NCBI RefSeq assembly: GCF_964026495.1
Contig: NZ_OZ032148.1
Location: forward strand, 248,001-312,000
Origin: Arsenophonus sp964026495
GTDB taxonomy: Bacteria; Pseudomonadota; Gammaproteobacteria; Enterobacterales; Enterobacteriaceae
Direction: 5' to 3'
Length of the DNA stretch: 64,000 nt
The translations under genes were made by a program, and so were the position numbers. The notes under the pieces were generated by a model, which was not told the origin of the DNA, made no database searches, and worked only from the letters and a program-made list of their open reading frames with translations. This document shows, piece by piece, positions 31,471 through 41,521 of this stretch (position 1 is its first letter; each line of letters opens with the position of its first letter).

Positions 31471-32027
31471 TTGAGTAATTATGATATTATTTTGTTAGTA
31501 TTTTAAATGCAAAAATTTGCTGTTAGTATACGCCTATTTATTAAAATAAAACTTATATATTTAAATAATATTTTTGATTTTATGATTACGATATTTTTTA
31601 TTTTTAAAATGTATTTGTTTAATTTTTTTTATAAAAAACATTTTAAAAAATTAATAATAACAAACATAAATAATGATTTTCTTTTGAAGATTTTTTATAT
31701 AAAACAATTACTGAAAATTTTTTATAGTATAAATAGCCATTAAAAAATATTTTTTATTTTTATGGAAGAAATATATATATAAAAATATACTTAAAATTAG
31801 TAGATAGTTTACTAAACTAGTTTTTTTATTTTAAAAATATTATAATTTTTAAAAATGTAGTCCTATAAAATATAATCCTATAAATTTAATATAAAATGAT
31901 TTTTTTTTGAAAAAAAATCCTATTCAAATCATTTTAAATGAATATTGTAATTATTGTTAAATGAATTTCACATATAAGAAATAATTATTTTAACAATACA
32001 ATCGTTAGTTACAGGCTATATATATTA
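31471..32027. other. Convergent spacer between murI and pssA
   Basis: About 560 bases. An open frame at 31507-31743 encodes only Phe/Ile/Lys/Asn/Leu-rich sequence of the kind random A/T DNA produces, so I do not call it. A hairpin at 31898-31919 may terminate one or both convergent genes. Confidence 0.5.
31898..31919. terminator. A/T hairpin between convergent murI and pssA
   Basis: GATTTTTTTT and AAAAAAAATC form a 10-bp stem around a two-base loop, 109 bases beyond the pssA stop on the minus strand. Either strand could use it as a terminator. In DNA with so many A and T runs it could also be coincidental. Confidence 0.35.
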
Positions 32028-33422
32028 TTATACTATATGTCGGATTAATTTATCAATATGCACTCTTCGTAAATGTAAAAGTAATGTTTTAATTTTTTTT
32101 GGATAATTTTGGATATTTTCAATATCCTCATAATGTTGTATAATGTTAGTGTGGAGTCTTATACATTTTAATTCTTTGTTTTTTTGTTTTGTTAAAGTTT
32201 TTTTTGGATCATGAATTAAAATGGCATTTTCCAAATCTAATCCCCATGCACGTGGATTTAAATTATTACCGGTAAGTAACTGCCAATTGTCATCTACCCA
32301 AATTCCTTTTAAATGATAACTATTGGTACCATTTTTCCATAATCTAATTATTAATTTTTTCTTATTTATAAAATATTGCAATCGATAAATGAATTTACGT
32401 AAATTTATTTCATATAAATAAGGTAATGCTCCAATAATTTTAAAAGGTTTATCTGGTGGAAAATAGAAATCATTTGCAGTTTTATCTCCTACAATAATTT
32501 CAATTTCTTTTTCATTTTTTAATAATTTTATAATTATACGAGTTAAAATAGTTGGTAAATTAAAATAAGGTGTGCAAATTATTATATTTTTTTGTGTACT
32601 ATACATTAAATTTGTGATGGTTTTATTTAATTTATTTTTTTTTCCTAAACCAATTAAAGGAGTGATTCCTAATTCTTTGTTTGTTGCACTGTTTTGAAAT
32701 TGATAATGAGCACTTTTTAAATTATGACGAAGTTTTTTTACTAAACTTTTGATATTAGCATTCTTAGGAAGATTGGGTTGATCTAAGCGTTGAATAGCAG
32801 GTGAAGATAATAAATTTTTATCTATGAAAGTTTTCATGGTTGTAGCTAATTGTATATTTTTAAATATATGATATCGATCATAACGATAATATTGATGTTG
32901 ATGTAAATATACATTATTAATACTAGCTCCAGTATAAATAACTATATCATCTAATATAAATCCTTTTAGATGTAAAACACCTAATGCTTCACGTGTATTG
33001 ATTGGAATACCAAAAATAGGAATATTTATTTCTGGAGATATAAGTGAGTTTTGATAATACCAATTAGCATTAGTTATGTTATTCTTGGTACCAATACGAG
33101 TGCGTTGAGCACGATGCCAATCTACCATGATTTTTATATCTAATTGTGGACATGCTATTTTTGACTGATAAAGAGCATTTAATATTTCTTTTCCTGCGTC
33201 ATCGTTTTCTAGATATAGTGTAGTAATATATATATAATTTTGAGAATTAATGATTTTATCTAAGAGTATTTTTCGAAAAGATTTTGCATCATAAAGAGTA
33301 ATTATTTCTTTTGGAAATTGGGATAATTTTGTTAAATTATCAAGATATTCTTGATGATTTTTTTTTTTGAATTTTGATAATATCACAGTATAAAATTTCT
33401 CTTTTTTAAAAAATATGTACAA
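32028..33422 (-). CDS. pssA: Phosphatidylserine synthase PssA
   Basis: PssA condenses CDP-diacylglycerol with serine, the committed step to phosphatidylethanolamine. The frame from ATG 33422 has 464 residues (E. coli 451). A GTG at 33386, spaced after AGAG, gives VILSKFKKKN, which lines up with the E. coli start MLSKFKRNK, so it may be the true start. The two phospholipase-D-type HKD motifs are HLKGFILDD (about 151-159) and HLKGIWVDD (about 373-381). VDWHRAQRTRIG, GVPI-type PINTREALGVL and ITGNNLNPRAW-like TGNNLNPRAWGLDLENAI are conserved. An 11-base poly-T (poly-A in the gene) lies at the eighth to twelfth codon after the GTG, in frame. Confidence 0.95.
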   Translation of the reverse strand: MYIFFKKEKFYTVILSKFKKKNHQEYLDNLTKLSQFPKEIITLYDAKSFRKILLDKIINSQNYIYITTLYLENDDAGKEILNALYQSKIACPQLDIKIMVDWHRAQRTRIGTKNNITNANWYYQNSLISPEINIPIFGIPINTREALGVLHLKGFILDDIVIYTGASINNVYLHQHQYYRYDRYHIFKNIQLATTMKTFIDKNLLSSPAIQRLDQPNLPKNANIKSLVKKLRHNLKSAHYQFQNSATNKELGITPLIGLGKKNKLNKTITNLMYSTQKNIIICTPYFNLPTILTRIIIKLLKNEKEIEIIVGDKTANDFYFPPDKPFKIIGALPYLYEINLRKFIYRLQYFINKKKLIIRLWKNGTNSYHLKGIWVDDNWQLLTGNNLNPRAWGLDLENAILIHDPKKTLTKQKNKELKCIRLHTNIIQHYEDIENIQNYPKKIKTLLLHLRRVHIDKLIRHIV

Positions 33423-34190
33423 AAAATATATTTTTATAGTAAATAAATATATATATTATCATTTCTTAAAGTTTTTGTATGTATTCTCTTAGAGATGTTG
33501 ATATATTTTTTATAAAAAAAATAATTAGCTATGTTTTTTATGAAAAATTAAAATACAAATTTTGTTTTTAATGAATATTTTCAATTAATCAATATAAGTG
33601 TAAAGTTTTATTTAAAATTATAAAAAATAGTATTGATATTTATAGTAATTGATACTAAATTAACATTTAATATTTTTAAGTACTTTAACTAAAAAGTAAT
33701 TTGATTTTTTGTGAAAATGACAAGAGTTTTGTAAAAAAAGATATAATATAGAAAAAATAATTTTTTATCTGTTGAAAATTATAAATAAAAGATTTAGTTT
33801 GAAATAAGTGAGTAGTAAAAATTAGCAATTTTTTTTAATTAATAAAAATATAATTTTATAGATGATAAGAAATATTTTTTTATAAAAATTAATGGTATTA
33901 TTTTTTTTGTTTAAATATTTAAAATTTTAAAAAATTAGGATCTATTAAAGTAATTAATAATTTTTAATTATTCTATGCAGTTCACGTTATTTTGTTTTAA
34001 TATTTGGTATAAATTTGAGTCTATTAAACAAATATAGAAAGCCTTATTTGGATAAAAATTTAATACATGTATTATGAAAAAGAATCCAGAAAACGTATGA
34101 TTTTTAAAAAAATATTATTATATTTTTTGTATTTTTAATTTTAAATGCCATTTTTCGAATAAAAATAGTTTAATTTCTTATAAAATTAGT

Positions 34191-34214
34191 ATTTTTTCTT
34201 TTAAAAGAAAAAAT
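34191..34214. repeat. 24-bp perfect palindrome
   Basis: The two arms ATTTTTTCTTTT and AAAAGAAAAAAT are exact reverse complements with no spacer. It lies in gene-free DNA about 770 bases after the pssA start side and 1.4 kb before rsmH. It could be extruded as a cruciform or form a hairpin in RNA, but there is no gene end close by. Confidence 0.7.
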
Positions 34215-34355
34215 GATTGATATAATTTTTTTGATGTTTTTTTTGTTATAGGTATTAATATTTTTTGAAAAAATATTTTTGTTTTTGTATGTTTGTTTTT
34301 TGTTAATAATATTTATGTAATATGTATTTGCGTAATATGTAAGATAAATTATATT

Positions 34356-34396
34356 TTAATTGCTAAAATATTAGTTTAATTGCTAAAATATTAGTT
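34356..34396. repeat. 20-bp tandem duplication
   Basis: TTAATTGCTAAAATATTAGT occurs twice without spacer. A related short echo, GTAATATGT, is duplicated just to the left (near 34315-34340). Confidence 0.9.
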
Positions 34397-35587
34397 AATT
34401 TTACTATATTTTATTTTTAAATTTCATCATCATAAAAAATAAAAATTGATACTTAAATTAAAGGAATATGTTTTTGAAATATTAATTTGTTATTTATAAT
34501 TTTTATGTATATCATAAAGAAAAATTATATTTTTTTGTAAAAATGATTTTTAAATCTTTTTTTTTGTTAACATTATTAAAATATTATTAAAATAATATCT
34601 GTATAAAAAATAATGTGTTAAATTTTTAAAATTAATATTTAATAAAATTATGATATTCTTATCATAAAGAAGTTAATATGTAATATAAAAATATTGAATT
34701 TTTTTATTTTTTGTATTTTATTTTTTATATATTATTATTTTGTATAAAATTTTTCATAGTTTTTTTTAGAGTATTATAAAAAAATTTTTTATTTTTATAA
34801 AATTTTATTTTAATTTTAAAGAAAAATTTAATAAATATTTGTTTATTCTTTCATTTTGAATGTATCGTTTAATTTTTGTATGTTTTGAATATTTATTGCA
34901 ATTTATAAGAATAGTTTTTGTTCTATATGATATATATAAATATGTCATGTGATTTTTGATTATTTTTTGAAAAAATAAACACTTTTTAAGAAAAAATTTT
35001 ATATAAGAAGATATTATATTAAGAAGATATTAATATTAAATTAATGAATTAAATAAAAATTTTTTTAATGCTAAAATAATTTTATTAGAAGGTTTATTGA
35101 TCTTTTTGTTAGTATATACTTATAGTATATGCTTAACAAAGTATTTTTTGAAAAAAATCATTAAGTAATTTAAAAAATTTGATTTTATTTATCATTTTAA
35201 ATGATTGCATAGTTGAGATATTTTATCTTCAATAAATATTCATATTATTTAAAAGGTCAATACATTTTGTGATTAAGTTTATTTTTTGAAATTCATAATT
35301 TTTGTCTATATTTTTATAAAGTTTTTTCTTATTTCGTAAATATAAGAATATAAAAAAATATAATTTTTTAATAATATTATTAATATTAATTTATAGATAT
35401 GTGAATATAAATATAGAAAAAATATTTTTTTAAATGCTTAAGATGAAATTTAAAAAATAAATTTTTTAAAATATTTTTATATGTACAAATATCAATTTAT
35501 TAAATTTTGAATTATAAAAAGATCATATTCATATGTTTCAACAGTTTTTTAAAAAAATTGTATACTGTTAGTTTTTCGATACAACTT

Positions 35588-36544
35588 ATGATAAATTATG
35601 AATTTTTACATATTACTGTTCTTCTAGAAGAGGCAGTTAATGTATTACAGTTAAAAAAAAATGGAATTTATGTAGATGCTACTTTTGGTCGAGGAGGACA
35701 TTCAAAATTAATTCTTTCTAGATTAGGAAAGAAAGGACGTTTATTAGCAATAGATCGTGATCCTAAAGCAGTTATGGTTGCTAAAAATATGATTACTGAT
35801 TTTAGATTTTCTATTAAGCATGCTAATTTCTCTCAATTAGAATCATTAATCAAAAAAGAAGGATTAATAGGTAAGATTGATGGATTGCTTTTAGATTTAG
35901 GTATTTCATCACATCAATTAGATGATGCAAAAAGAGGATTTTCTTTTTTGCATAATGGCCCATTAGATATGCGCATGAATCCTGAAAAAGGTCAGTCTGC
36001 AGCTTCATGGTTAATGCAAGCTTCAGAATCAGATATTGCCTGGGTATTAAAAACATATGGTGAAGAACGATTTTCAAAAAAAATTGCTAAAGCGATTTTT
36101 TTTCGTAATCACTATTCAAAAAAAACAGTGTTAAGTCATACAAAACAATTATCAGAATTAATAGTAAAAATTATTCCATTTAAAAAAAATTACAAACATC
36201 CAGCAACTAGAACATTTCAAGCTATTCGTATTTATATTAATAATGAATTAGAGGAAATAAAAATAGTATTGGAAAATGCTTTAAATATATTAGCACCTAA
36301 AGGACGATTATCCATTATTAGTTTTAATTCATTAGAAGATAGATTAGTAAAACGTTTTATGAAAAAACATAGTATGGGGTCACAATTTCCTTCAAAATTA
36401 CCATTAACTGATATAGAATTAAAAATGATAAGTGCTAATCCAATTTTAAAAATATTAGGCAAAATAAAACCGACTCAAGAAGAAGTTCTCAAAAATCCAA
36501 GAGCAAGAAGTTCTATTTTACGGTATGCTGAAATTTTGGAATAA
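35588..36544 (+). CDS. rsmH: 16S rRNA m4C1402 methyltransferase RsmH (MraW)
   Basis: RsmH methylates N4 of C1402 in 16S rRNA using S-adenosylmethionine. From ATG 35588 ([17 protein letters not shown]) it has 318 residues (E. coli 313). The SAM site is [16 protein letters not shown] (about 28-43). [39 protein letters not shown] and [20 protein letters not shown] follow. One oddity: the otherwise near-invariant FHSLEDR near residue 246 reads FNSLEDR, with His replaced by Asn. It is the first gene of the dcw cluster here, five bases before ftsL. Confidence 0.95.
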   Translation: MINYEFLHITVLLEEAVNVLQLKKNGIYVDATFGRGGHSKLILSRLGKKGRLLAIDRDPKAVMVAKNMITDFRFSIKHANFSQLESLIKKEGLIGKIDGLLLDLGISSHQLDDAKRGFSFLHNGPLDMRMNPEKGQSAASWLMQASESDIAWVLKTYGEERFSKKIAKAIFFRNHYSKKTVLSHTKQLSELIVKIIPFKKNYKHPATRTFQAIRIYINNELEEIKIVLENALNILAPKGRLSIISFNSLEDRLVKRFMKKHSMGSQFPSKLPLTDIELKMISANPILKILGKIKPTQEEVLKNPRARSSILRYAEILE

Positions 36545-36549
36545 ATTTA

Positions 36550-36867
36550 ATGGTATTAAAAACAGATAATTTGATTAAAATTATTAGCGATGATATTTTC
36601 CAGTATGGAAGTATTCAATTAATTTTGTTAATAATTATTATGATATCAGCAATTTTGGTAATTACTGTTAGTCATAAAACGCGGTTATTAACAATGTATA
36701 AAAATATTATCATAAAAGAAAAAGAATCTTTAGATATAGAATGGCGTAATTTAATTTTAGAAGAAAATGTACTAGGAAATCATAGTCGTATTGAACGCAT
36801 TTCTAAAGAAAAATTACAAATGATACATGTAGATCCAATACAAGAAAATATTGTAATTGAAAAATAA
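36550..36867 (+). CDS. ftsL: Cell division protein FtsL
   Basis: FtsL is a small bitopic divisome protein that joins FtsB and FtsQ and activates FtsWI. It has 105 residues (E. coli 121). A short cytoplasmic N-terminus is followed by one membrane segment (SIQLILLIIIMISAILVITV, about 21-40). The periplasmic coiled coil keeps YKNIIIKEKESLDIEWRNLI and ENVLGNHSRIERISKEKLQM, which match the family pattern LEWRNLILEE...HSRVE. Position between rsmH and ftsI confirms the call. The N-terminal cytoplasmic part is shorter than in E. coli. Confidence 0.93.
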   Translation: MVLKTDNLIKIISDDIFQYGSIQLILLIIIMISAILVITVSHKTRLLTMYKNIIIKEKESLDIEWRNLILEENVLGNHSRIERISKEKLQMIHVDPIQENIVIEK

Positions 36868-36887
36868 TTTTCATTGAATGCTATAAT

Positions 36888-38663
36888 ATGAAACCATTAC
36901 ATTCATTGAGTTATAAAAGATCATACAAAAAAAAAGTTGTTAAATATGTTAAATGGCGATTTTTTTTACTGTATATCTGTATAGGGTTTGTATTAATTGG
37001 ATTAATTATACGTATTACTTATTTACAAATTATTAATCCAGCAGAATTAGTAAAAGAAAGTGATATGCGTTCTCTTAGAATCCAAAAGGTAAATGCTGTA
37101 CGTAGTATGATTAATGATCGTCAGGGTCGTAAATTAGCAGTCAGTGTTCCAGTATATGCTATTTGGGTTGATCCAAAAATAATTTTTGAAAATGGTGGTC
37201 TGACCAATGATACACGTTGGAAAGCGTTAGCAAAGGAACTGAAACTGTCACTTGCATATATTCATTATAAAATTCGCTTTAATTCTAAAAATCGTTTTGT
37301 TTATTTAGCTCGTCAAGTAAATCCGTCTGTAGCTGAATATATTGAAAAATTAAAAATAGTAGGTATTTATTTACGCAAAGAATCTCGTCGTTATTATCCA
37401 TTCGGTTCAGTAATAGCTCATTTAATTGGTATCACTAATATTGATGGTCAAGGAATTGAAGGCATTGAAAAAAGCTTTAATGATTTATTAACTGGATTAC
37501 CAGGAGAAAGAAGAATACGTAAAGATCGTGATGGACGAGTAATAGAAAATATTTCATTTATTAATAGTAAAGTAGCACATGATTTAATATTAAGTATTGA
37601 TATACGTATACAATCTTTAATGTATCGTGAATTAACACGTAGTTTACAAAAAAATCAAGCAGAGTCTGCAACTGGTATTTTAATTGATATCAATACTGGT
37701 GAAATACTAGCCATGGCGAATAGCCCATCTTATAATCCTAATAATCTTATTGATACTCCAATTGAAGTTATGAGAAATCGTGCAATCACTGATTTATTTG
37801 AACCTGGTTCTACAGTTAAACCGATGGTTATTTTGTGTGCCTTAAATAAGGGAATTATTAAAGAAAATACTATATTAAATACTAAAAATTACATGATTAA
37901 CGGTCATATAATTAAAGATGTTGTAAATTATGACAGATTATCAATTGCTGGTATTTTACAAAAGTCAAGTAATGTAGGTGTTTCAAAATTAGCATTATCA
38001 ATGCCTATAAAAGAATTAATAAATGTTTATTCTCGTTTTGGATTAGGTAAACCAACTAATTTAGGATTGATTGGAGAAAATAGTGGTATCTTTCCTGATA
38101 AAAAAATTCGATGGTCTGAACTTGAAAGAGCTACCTTTTCTTTTGGGTATGGATTAATGGTGACACCATTACAGTTAGCTCGTGTTTATGCAACTATTGG
38201 TAGTTTTGGTATTTATCGTCCTTTATCAATCATTAAAGTTGATTCATCGATGGTATCAAAAGGTATCCGTATTTTTCCTGAAGAAATGATGCGAACAATA
38301 GTACGGATGATGGAAACTGTTTCATTACCTGGTGGAGGGGGGGTTCGAGCTGCAGTTAAAGGTTATCGAATAGCTATAAAAACAGGTACTACAAAAAAAG
38401 TTGGTAATCACGGTCACTATGTAAATAAATATATTGCTTATGCTGCTGGAGTTGCACCTGCTAGTAATCCCCGATATGCACTTGTTGTTATTGTTAATGC
38501 ACCTACTGCTGGAAAATATTATGGTGGTGCAGTTTCAGCACCAGTTTTTGGAAGTATTATGAATAGTGTTTTGCGTTTAATGAATGTAGAGCCTGATGCA
38601 TTAAATAAAAATAATGAATTAATAATTTACAATCAAAAAGAAGATGAAATTGATAAATCGTAA
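36888..38663 (+). CDS. ftsI: Septal peptidoglycan transpeptidase FtsI (PBP3)
   Basis: FtsI crosslinks septal peptidoglycan with FtsW. It has 591 residues (E. coli 588). A basic tail and a membrane helix (about 25-45) precede the non-catalytic domain with VNAVRSMINDRQG and YYPFGSVIAHLIGITNIDGQ. The transpeptidase motifs are all present: the active-site Ser in GSTVK (about 307-311), SSN (about 361-363) and KTGTT (about 497-501). The last 20 bases overlap murE in another frame. It is the only penicillin-binding protein gene in the window. Confidence 0.98.
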   Translation: MKPLHSLSYKRSYKKKVVKYVKWRFFLLYICIGFVLIGLIIRITYLQIINPAELVKESDMRSLRIQKVNAVRSMINDRQGRKLAVSVPVYAIWVDPKIIFENGGLTNDTRWKALAKELKLSLAYIHYKIRFNSKNRFVYLARQVNPSVAEYIEKLKIVGIYLRKESRRYYPFGSVIAHLIGITNIDGQGIEGIEKSFNDLLTGLPGERRIRKDRDGRVIENISFINSKVAHDLILSIDIRIQSLMYRELTRSLQKNQAESATGILIDINTGEILAMANSPSYNPNNLIDTPIEVMRNRAITDLFEPGSTVKPMVILCALNKGIIKENTILNTKNYMINGHIIKDVVNYDRLSIAGILQKSSNVGVSKLALSMPIKELINVYSRFGLGKPTNLGLIGENSGIFPDKKIRWSELERATFSFGYGLMVTPLQLARVYATIGSFGIYRPLSIIKVDSSMVSKGIRIFPEEMMRTIVRMMETVSLPGGGGVRAAVKGYRIAIKTGTTKKVGNHGHYVNKYIAYAAGVAPASNPRYALVVIVNAPTAGKYYGGAVSAPVFGSIMNSVLRLMNVEPDALNKNNELIIYNQKEDEIDKS

Positions 38664-40134
38664 TTTACAAGATTTATTGTCTCCGCTTGGTTTTAAAGTA
38701 CCAAATAAGATATTAAAAGGAATAACTCTTGATAGTCGTAAAGTAAAAACTGGATATTTATTTTTAGCTGTTAAGGGACATAAAACAGATGGAAGAAAAT
38801 ATATTTCTGAGGCAATAGAAAAAGGTGTATCTACAGTTATTGCTGAAGGAGAAAAAAATAAAAAATCTAAAATTATTCAATATATAAATGATGTTCCAAT
38901 AATTTATATTCATGATTTGAATAATCATTTATCATTTTTAGCTGGAAAATTTTATAATAATCCAGCTAAAAAACTTCGAATAATTGGTATAACTGGTACA
39001 AATGGTAAAACAACTATTAGTTACTTAATAGCACAATTAGCTAAAGGATTAGGTGAAATTAGTGCAGTTATGGGTACGATTGGGAATGGAATATTAAATC
39101 AAATTGTACCAAAAAATCATACGACAGGTTCAGCAATTGATATACAGTCTGATTTGCAATTATTAGTTGATAAAAAAGCTACTTTTGTTTCAATGGAAGT
39201 ATCATCTCATGGTTTAATACAAAGTCGTGTTGCCTCTATCCCTTTTAAAGCTACATTGTTTAGTAATTTAAGTCATGATCATCTTGATTACCATGGTAAT
39301 ATAAAAAATTATGAGGCCGCGAAATGGTTATTATTTTCTACTCATCAATCTGATAAAAAAATTATTAATGTAGATGATGAGATTGGTTTGAAGTGGTTAA
39401 AAAAACTCCCTAAAGCATGCGCAGTTTCAATAAAAAATAAAATACCTAAAGATTGGAGTGGGGTTTGGGTATCAGTAGAAAAAGTTTATTATCATGATGA
39501 TGGGAGTATTATCTGTTTTGATTCCAGTTGGGGAAAAAACATATTTAAAAGTCCATTGATTGGTATTTTTAATGTTAATAATATTATGTTAGCTATAGCA
39601 ACATTTTTGATGTTGGGGTATCCATTAAATATGATTATTGAATCTTTAAATTTTTTGCAACCTATTTATGGTCGTATGGAAGTTTTTAGATCTCCAAAAT
39701 ATCCTATTGTTATCGTAGATTATGCTCATACACCTGATGCATTAAAAAAAGCATTAATTGGAGCTCGTTTACATTGTATTGGCATGTTGTGGTGTGTATT
39801 TGGGTGTGGTGGTGATCGTGATAAAACTAAACGTGCATTAATGGGAAGTATAGCTGAAAAATATGCTGATTTTGTAATATTAACAGATGATAATCCACGT
39901 ACTGAAAAATCACAAGCAATTATAAATGATATTTTTCTTGGTTTTAATGATACTAAAAGAGTCAAAAAAATTGTAGGGAGAGTAAAAGCTATTGCTAGTG
40001 TAATTATGGAGGCGAATATTAATGATGTAATATTAATTGCAGGTAAAGGTCATGAAGATTACCAAATTATTGGTAACCGTCGTATACACTATTCTGATCG
40101 GTTGACTGTATCACGATTATTAGGAGTAATTTAA
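38644..40134 (+). CDS. murE: UDP-MurNAc-tripeptide synthetase (meso-DAP adding) MurE
   Basis: MurE adds meso-diaminopimelate to UDP-MurNAc-Ala-D-Glu. It has 496 residues (E. coli 495). The P-loop is TGTNGKTT (about 116-123) and SSHGLIQSRV follows. NLSHDHLDYHGNIKNYEAAK holds the carbamylated-lysine and metal region. The DDNPRTE motif (about 415-421) specifies meso-DAP rather than lysine, and GKGHEDYQ is near the end. The start ATG lies inside the ftsI frame, so translation is coupled. The requirement for meso-DAP implies a DAP supply from elsewhere in the genome or from the host system. Confidence 0.98.
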   Translation: MKLINRNLQDLLSPLGFKVPNKILKGITLDSRKVKTGYLFLAVKGHKTDGRKYISEAIEKGVSTVIAEGEKNKKSKIIQYINDVPIIYIHDLNNHLSFLAGKFYNNPAKKLRIIGITGTNGKTTISYLIAQLAKGLGEISAVMGTIGNGILNQIVPKNHTTGSAIDIQSDLQLLVDKKATFVSMEVSSHGLIQSRVASIPFKATLFSNLSHDHLDYHGNIKNYEAAKWLLFSTHQSDKKIINVDDEIGLKWLKKLPKACAVSIKNKIPKDWSGVWVSVEKVYYHDDGSIICFDSSWGKNIFKSPLIGIFNVNNIMLAIATFLMLGYPLNMIIESLNFLQPIYGRMEVFRSPKYPIVIVDYAHTPDALKKALIGARLHCIGMLWCVFGCGGDRDKTKRALMGSIAEKYADFVILTDDNPRTEKSQAIINDIFLGFNDTKRVKKIVGRVKAIASVIMEANINDVILIAGKGHEDYQIIGNRRIHYSDRLTVSRLLGVI

Positions 40135-40138
40135 TGCA

Positions 40139-41521
40139 ATGATCTCAATTTCATTAAAAACGGTAGCTATTCTTACAGAAGGTATTTTATATCATATTCA
40201 TGATAATGAAGCAGATAAATTTTTGTTTAATTCAGTTACAATTGATAGTCGTACTTGTTCTTTAAATTCTTTATTTATTGCATTGAAAGGTATACGTTAT
40301 GATGGTCATGATTTTGCAAACAATGTTAAAAGAAAAGGTGCAGTTGGGTTATTAGTTGATCGTCCATTAAATGTTTTTTGTCCACAAGTAATTGTTAAAG
40401 ATACATATCTAGCAATGGGAAAATTAGCAGCTTGGATTCGATCAAAAAGTATGGCAAAAGTAATTGCCATAACAGGATCTTCTGGTAAAACTTCAGTAAA
40501 GGAGATGGTAGCAAATATTTTATCTCAATGTGGGAAAACACTTTTTACTTTTAGTAATTACAATAATTTTGTGGGTGTAGCTTTGACATTATTTCAGTTG
40601 ACTAGAGAATATAAGTATGTAGTCATTGAAATAGGTGCTAATCATATTGGTGAAATTGAATATATTACTAATATTGTTAAACCAGATAGTGTATTAATTA
40701 ATAATTTGTTTTGTTCACATATAGAAGGTTTTGGTTCATTAGAAAATATTGCTAAAGCTAAAGGAGAAATTTTTTCAGGATTAAAAAAAAACGGAACAGC
40801 TATTATTAATTTAGTTAGCCATGATTGGAAAAATTGGCAATATTGTTTCAATGAACAACAAACTGTTTTGTTTTTTTCTTTAATTAAAAAAAAAGAAGCT
40901 GATTTTTATGCGGAAAATATTTCTATAAGTTCTATTAATACAACGTTTGAATTGCATACATCAAAAGGTTTTGTTTTGGTAAATTTACCATTACCAGGTA
41001 AACATAATATTTCTAATGCGTTAGCAGCTAGTGCATTAGCAATGTCTGTTGGTGCAACACTTGATAATATTAAGTTTGGATTATCTTCTGTTAAGTCTAT
41101 ATTTGGTCGATTATATCCTATTTTTTTAAAACCAGGAAAAGTAATTTTAGACGATACTTATAATGCAAATGTGGGTTCTATGATTTCTGCTGCTGATGTT
41201 TTATCTCAAATGCCAGAGTATCGTATTTTAGTGATTGGTGATATGGATGAATTGGGAGATAAAAGTGAGATTTATCATGAAAAAGTTGGTATAGCTATTT
41301 GTAATATGAAAATCAACATAATTTTAAGTGTTGGATATAAAAGTATATTTATTAGTAAAAAAAGTTGTTTTGGAGAGCATTTTAATTCTAAAGAAAAATT
41401 AATACAAAGATTAATTCCGTTAATAAAAGAACATGATATCGTGTCTGTTTTAGTTAAAGGTTCACGTAATATGAGGATGGAAGAAATTATAAATTCTCTA
41501 AAGGAGTACTTTTTATGTTAG
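40139..41521 (+). CDS. murF: UDP-MurNAc-pentapeptide synthetase MurF
   Basis: MurF adds D-Ala-D-Ala to complete the cytoplasmic precursor. It has 460 residues (E. coli 452), from ATG 40139, four bases after the murE stop. The P-loop is [12 protein letters not shown] (about 112-123). [47 protein letters not shown] and [12 protein letters not shown] are conserved. The block NLNNDIGVP of E. coli reads NYNNFVGVA here (about 140-148), losing the acidic residue and the proline. It uses the product of ddlB further right. Its end overlaps mraY by seven bases. Confidence 0.97.
   Translation: MISISLKTVAILTEGILYHIHDNEADKFLFNSVTIDSRTCSLNSLFIALKGIRYDGHDFANNVKRKGAVGLLVDRPLNVFCPQVIVKDTYLAMGKLAAWIRSKSMAKVIAITGSSGKTSVKEMVANILSQCGKTLFTFSNYNNFVGVALTLFQLTREYKYVVIEIGANHIGEIEYITNIVKPDSVLINNLFCSHIEGFGSLENIAKAKGEIFSGLKKNGTAIINLVSHDWKNWQYCFNEQQTVLFFSLIKKKEADFYAENISISSINTTFELHTSKGFVLVNLPLPGKHNISNALAASALAMSVGATLDNIKFGLSSVKSIFGRLYPIFLKPGKVILDDTYNANVGSMISAADVLSQMPEYRILVIGDMDELGDKSEIYHEKVGIAICNMKINIILSVGYKSIFISKKSCFGEHFNSKEKLIQRLIPLIKEHDIVSVLVKGSRNMRMEEIINSLKEYFLC

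Larger units (their letters stand above)
33423..35587. other. 2.1-kb gene-free stretch upstream of the dcw cluster
   Basis: The longest empty tract beside the left-hand one. mraZ, which heads the dcw cluster in E. coli, is absent. I found a 20-bp direct duplication (34356-34396), a 24-bp perfect palindrome (34191-34214) and a weak inverted repeat around 35109-35138. The dcw promoters probably lie near its right end. An in-frame TTG at 35507 extends rsmH into A/T-coded sequence, which I do not accept as coding. Confidence 0.5.

Noticed and set aside
31507..31743. 78-residue open frame between murI and pssA
   Set aside because: Low-complexity Phe/Ile/Lys/Asn sequence without a ribosome binding site. 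Treated as chance.
35507..35587. N-terminal extension of RsmH from TTG 35507
   Set aside because: The extra 27 residues are absent from the family, whereas ATG 35588 gives a normal N-terminus.
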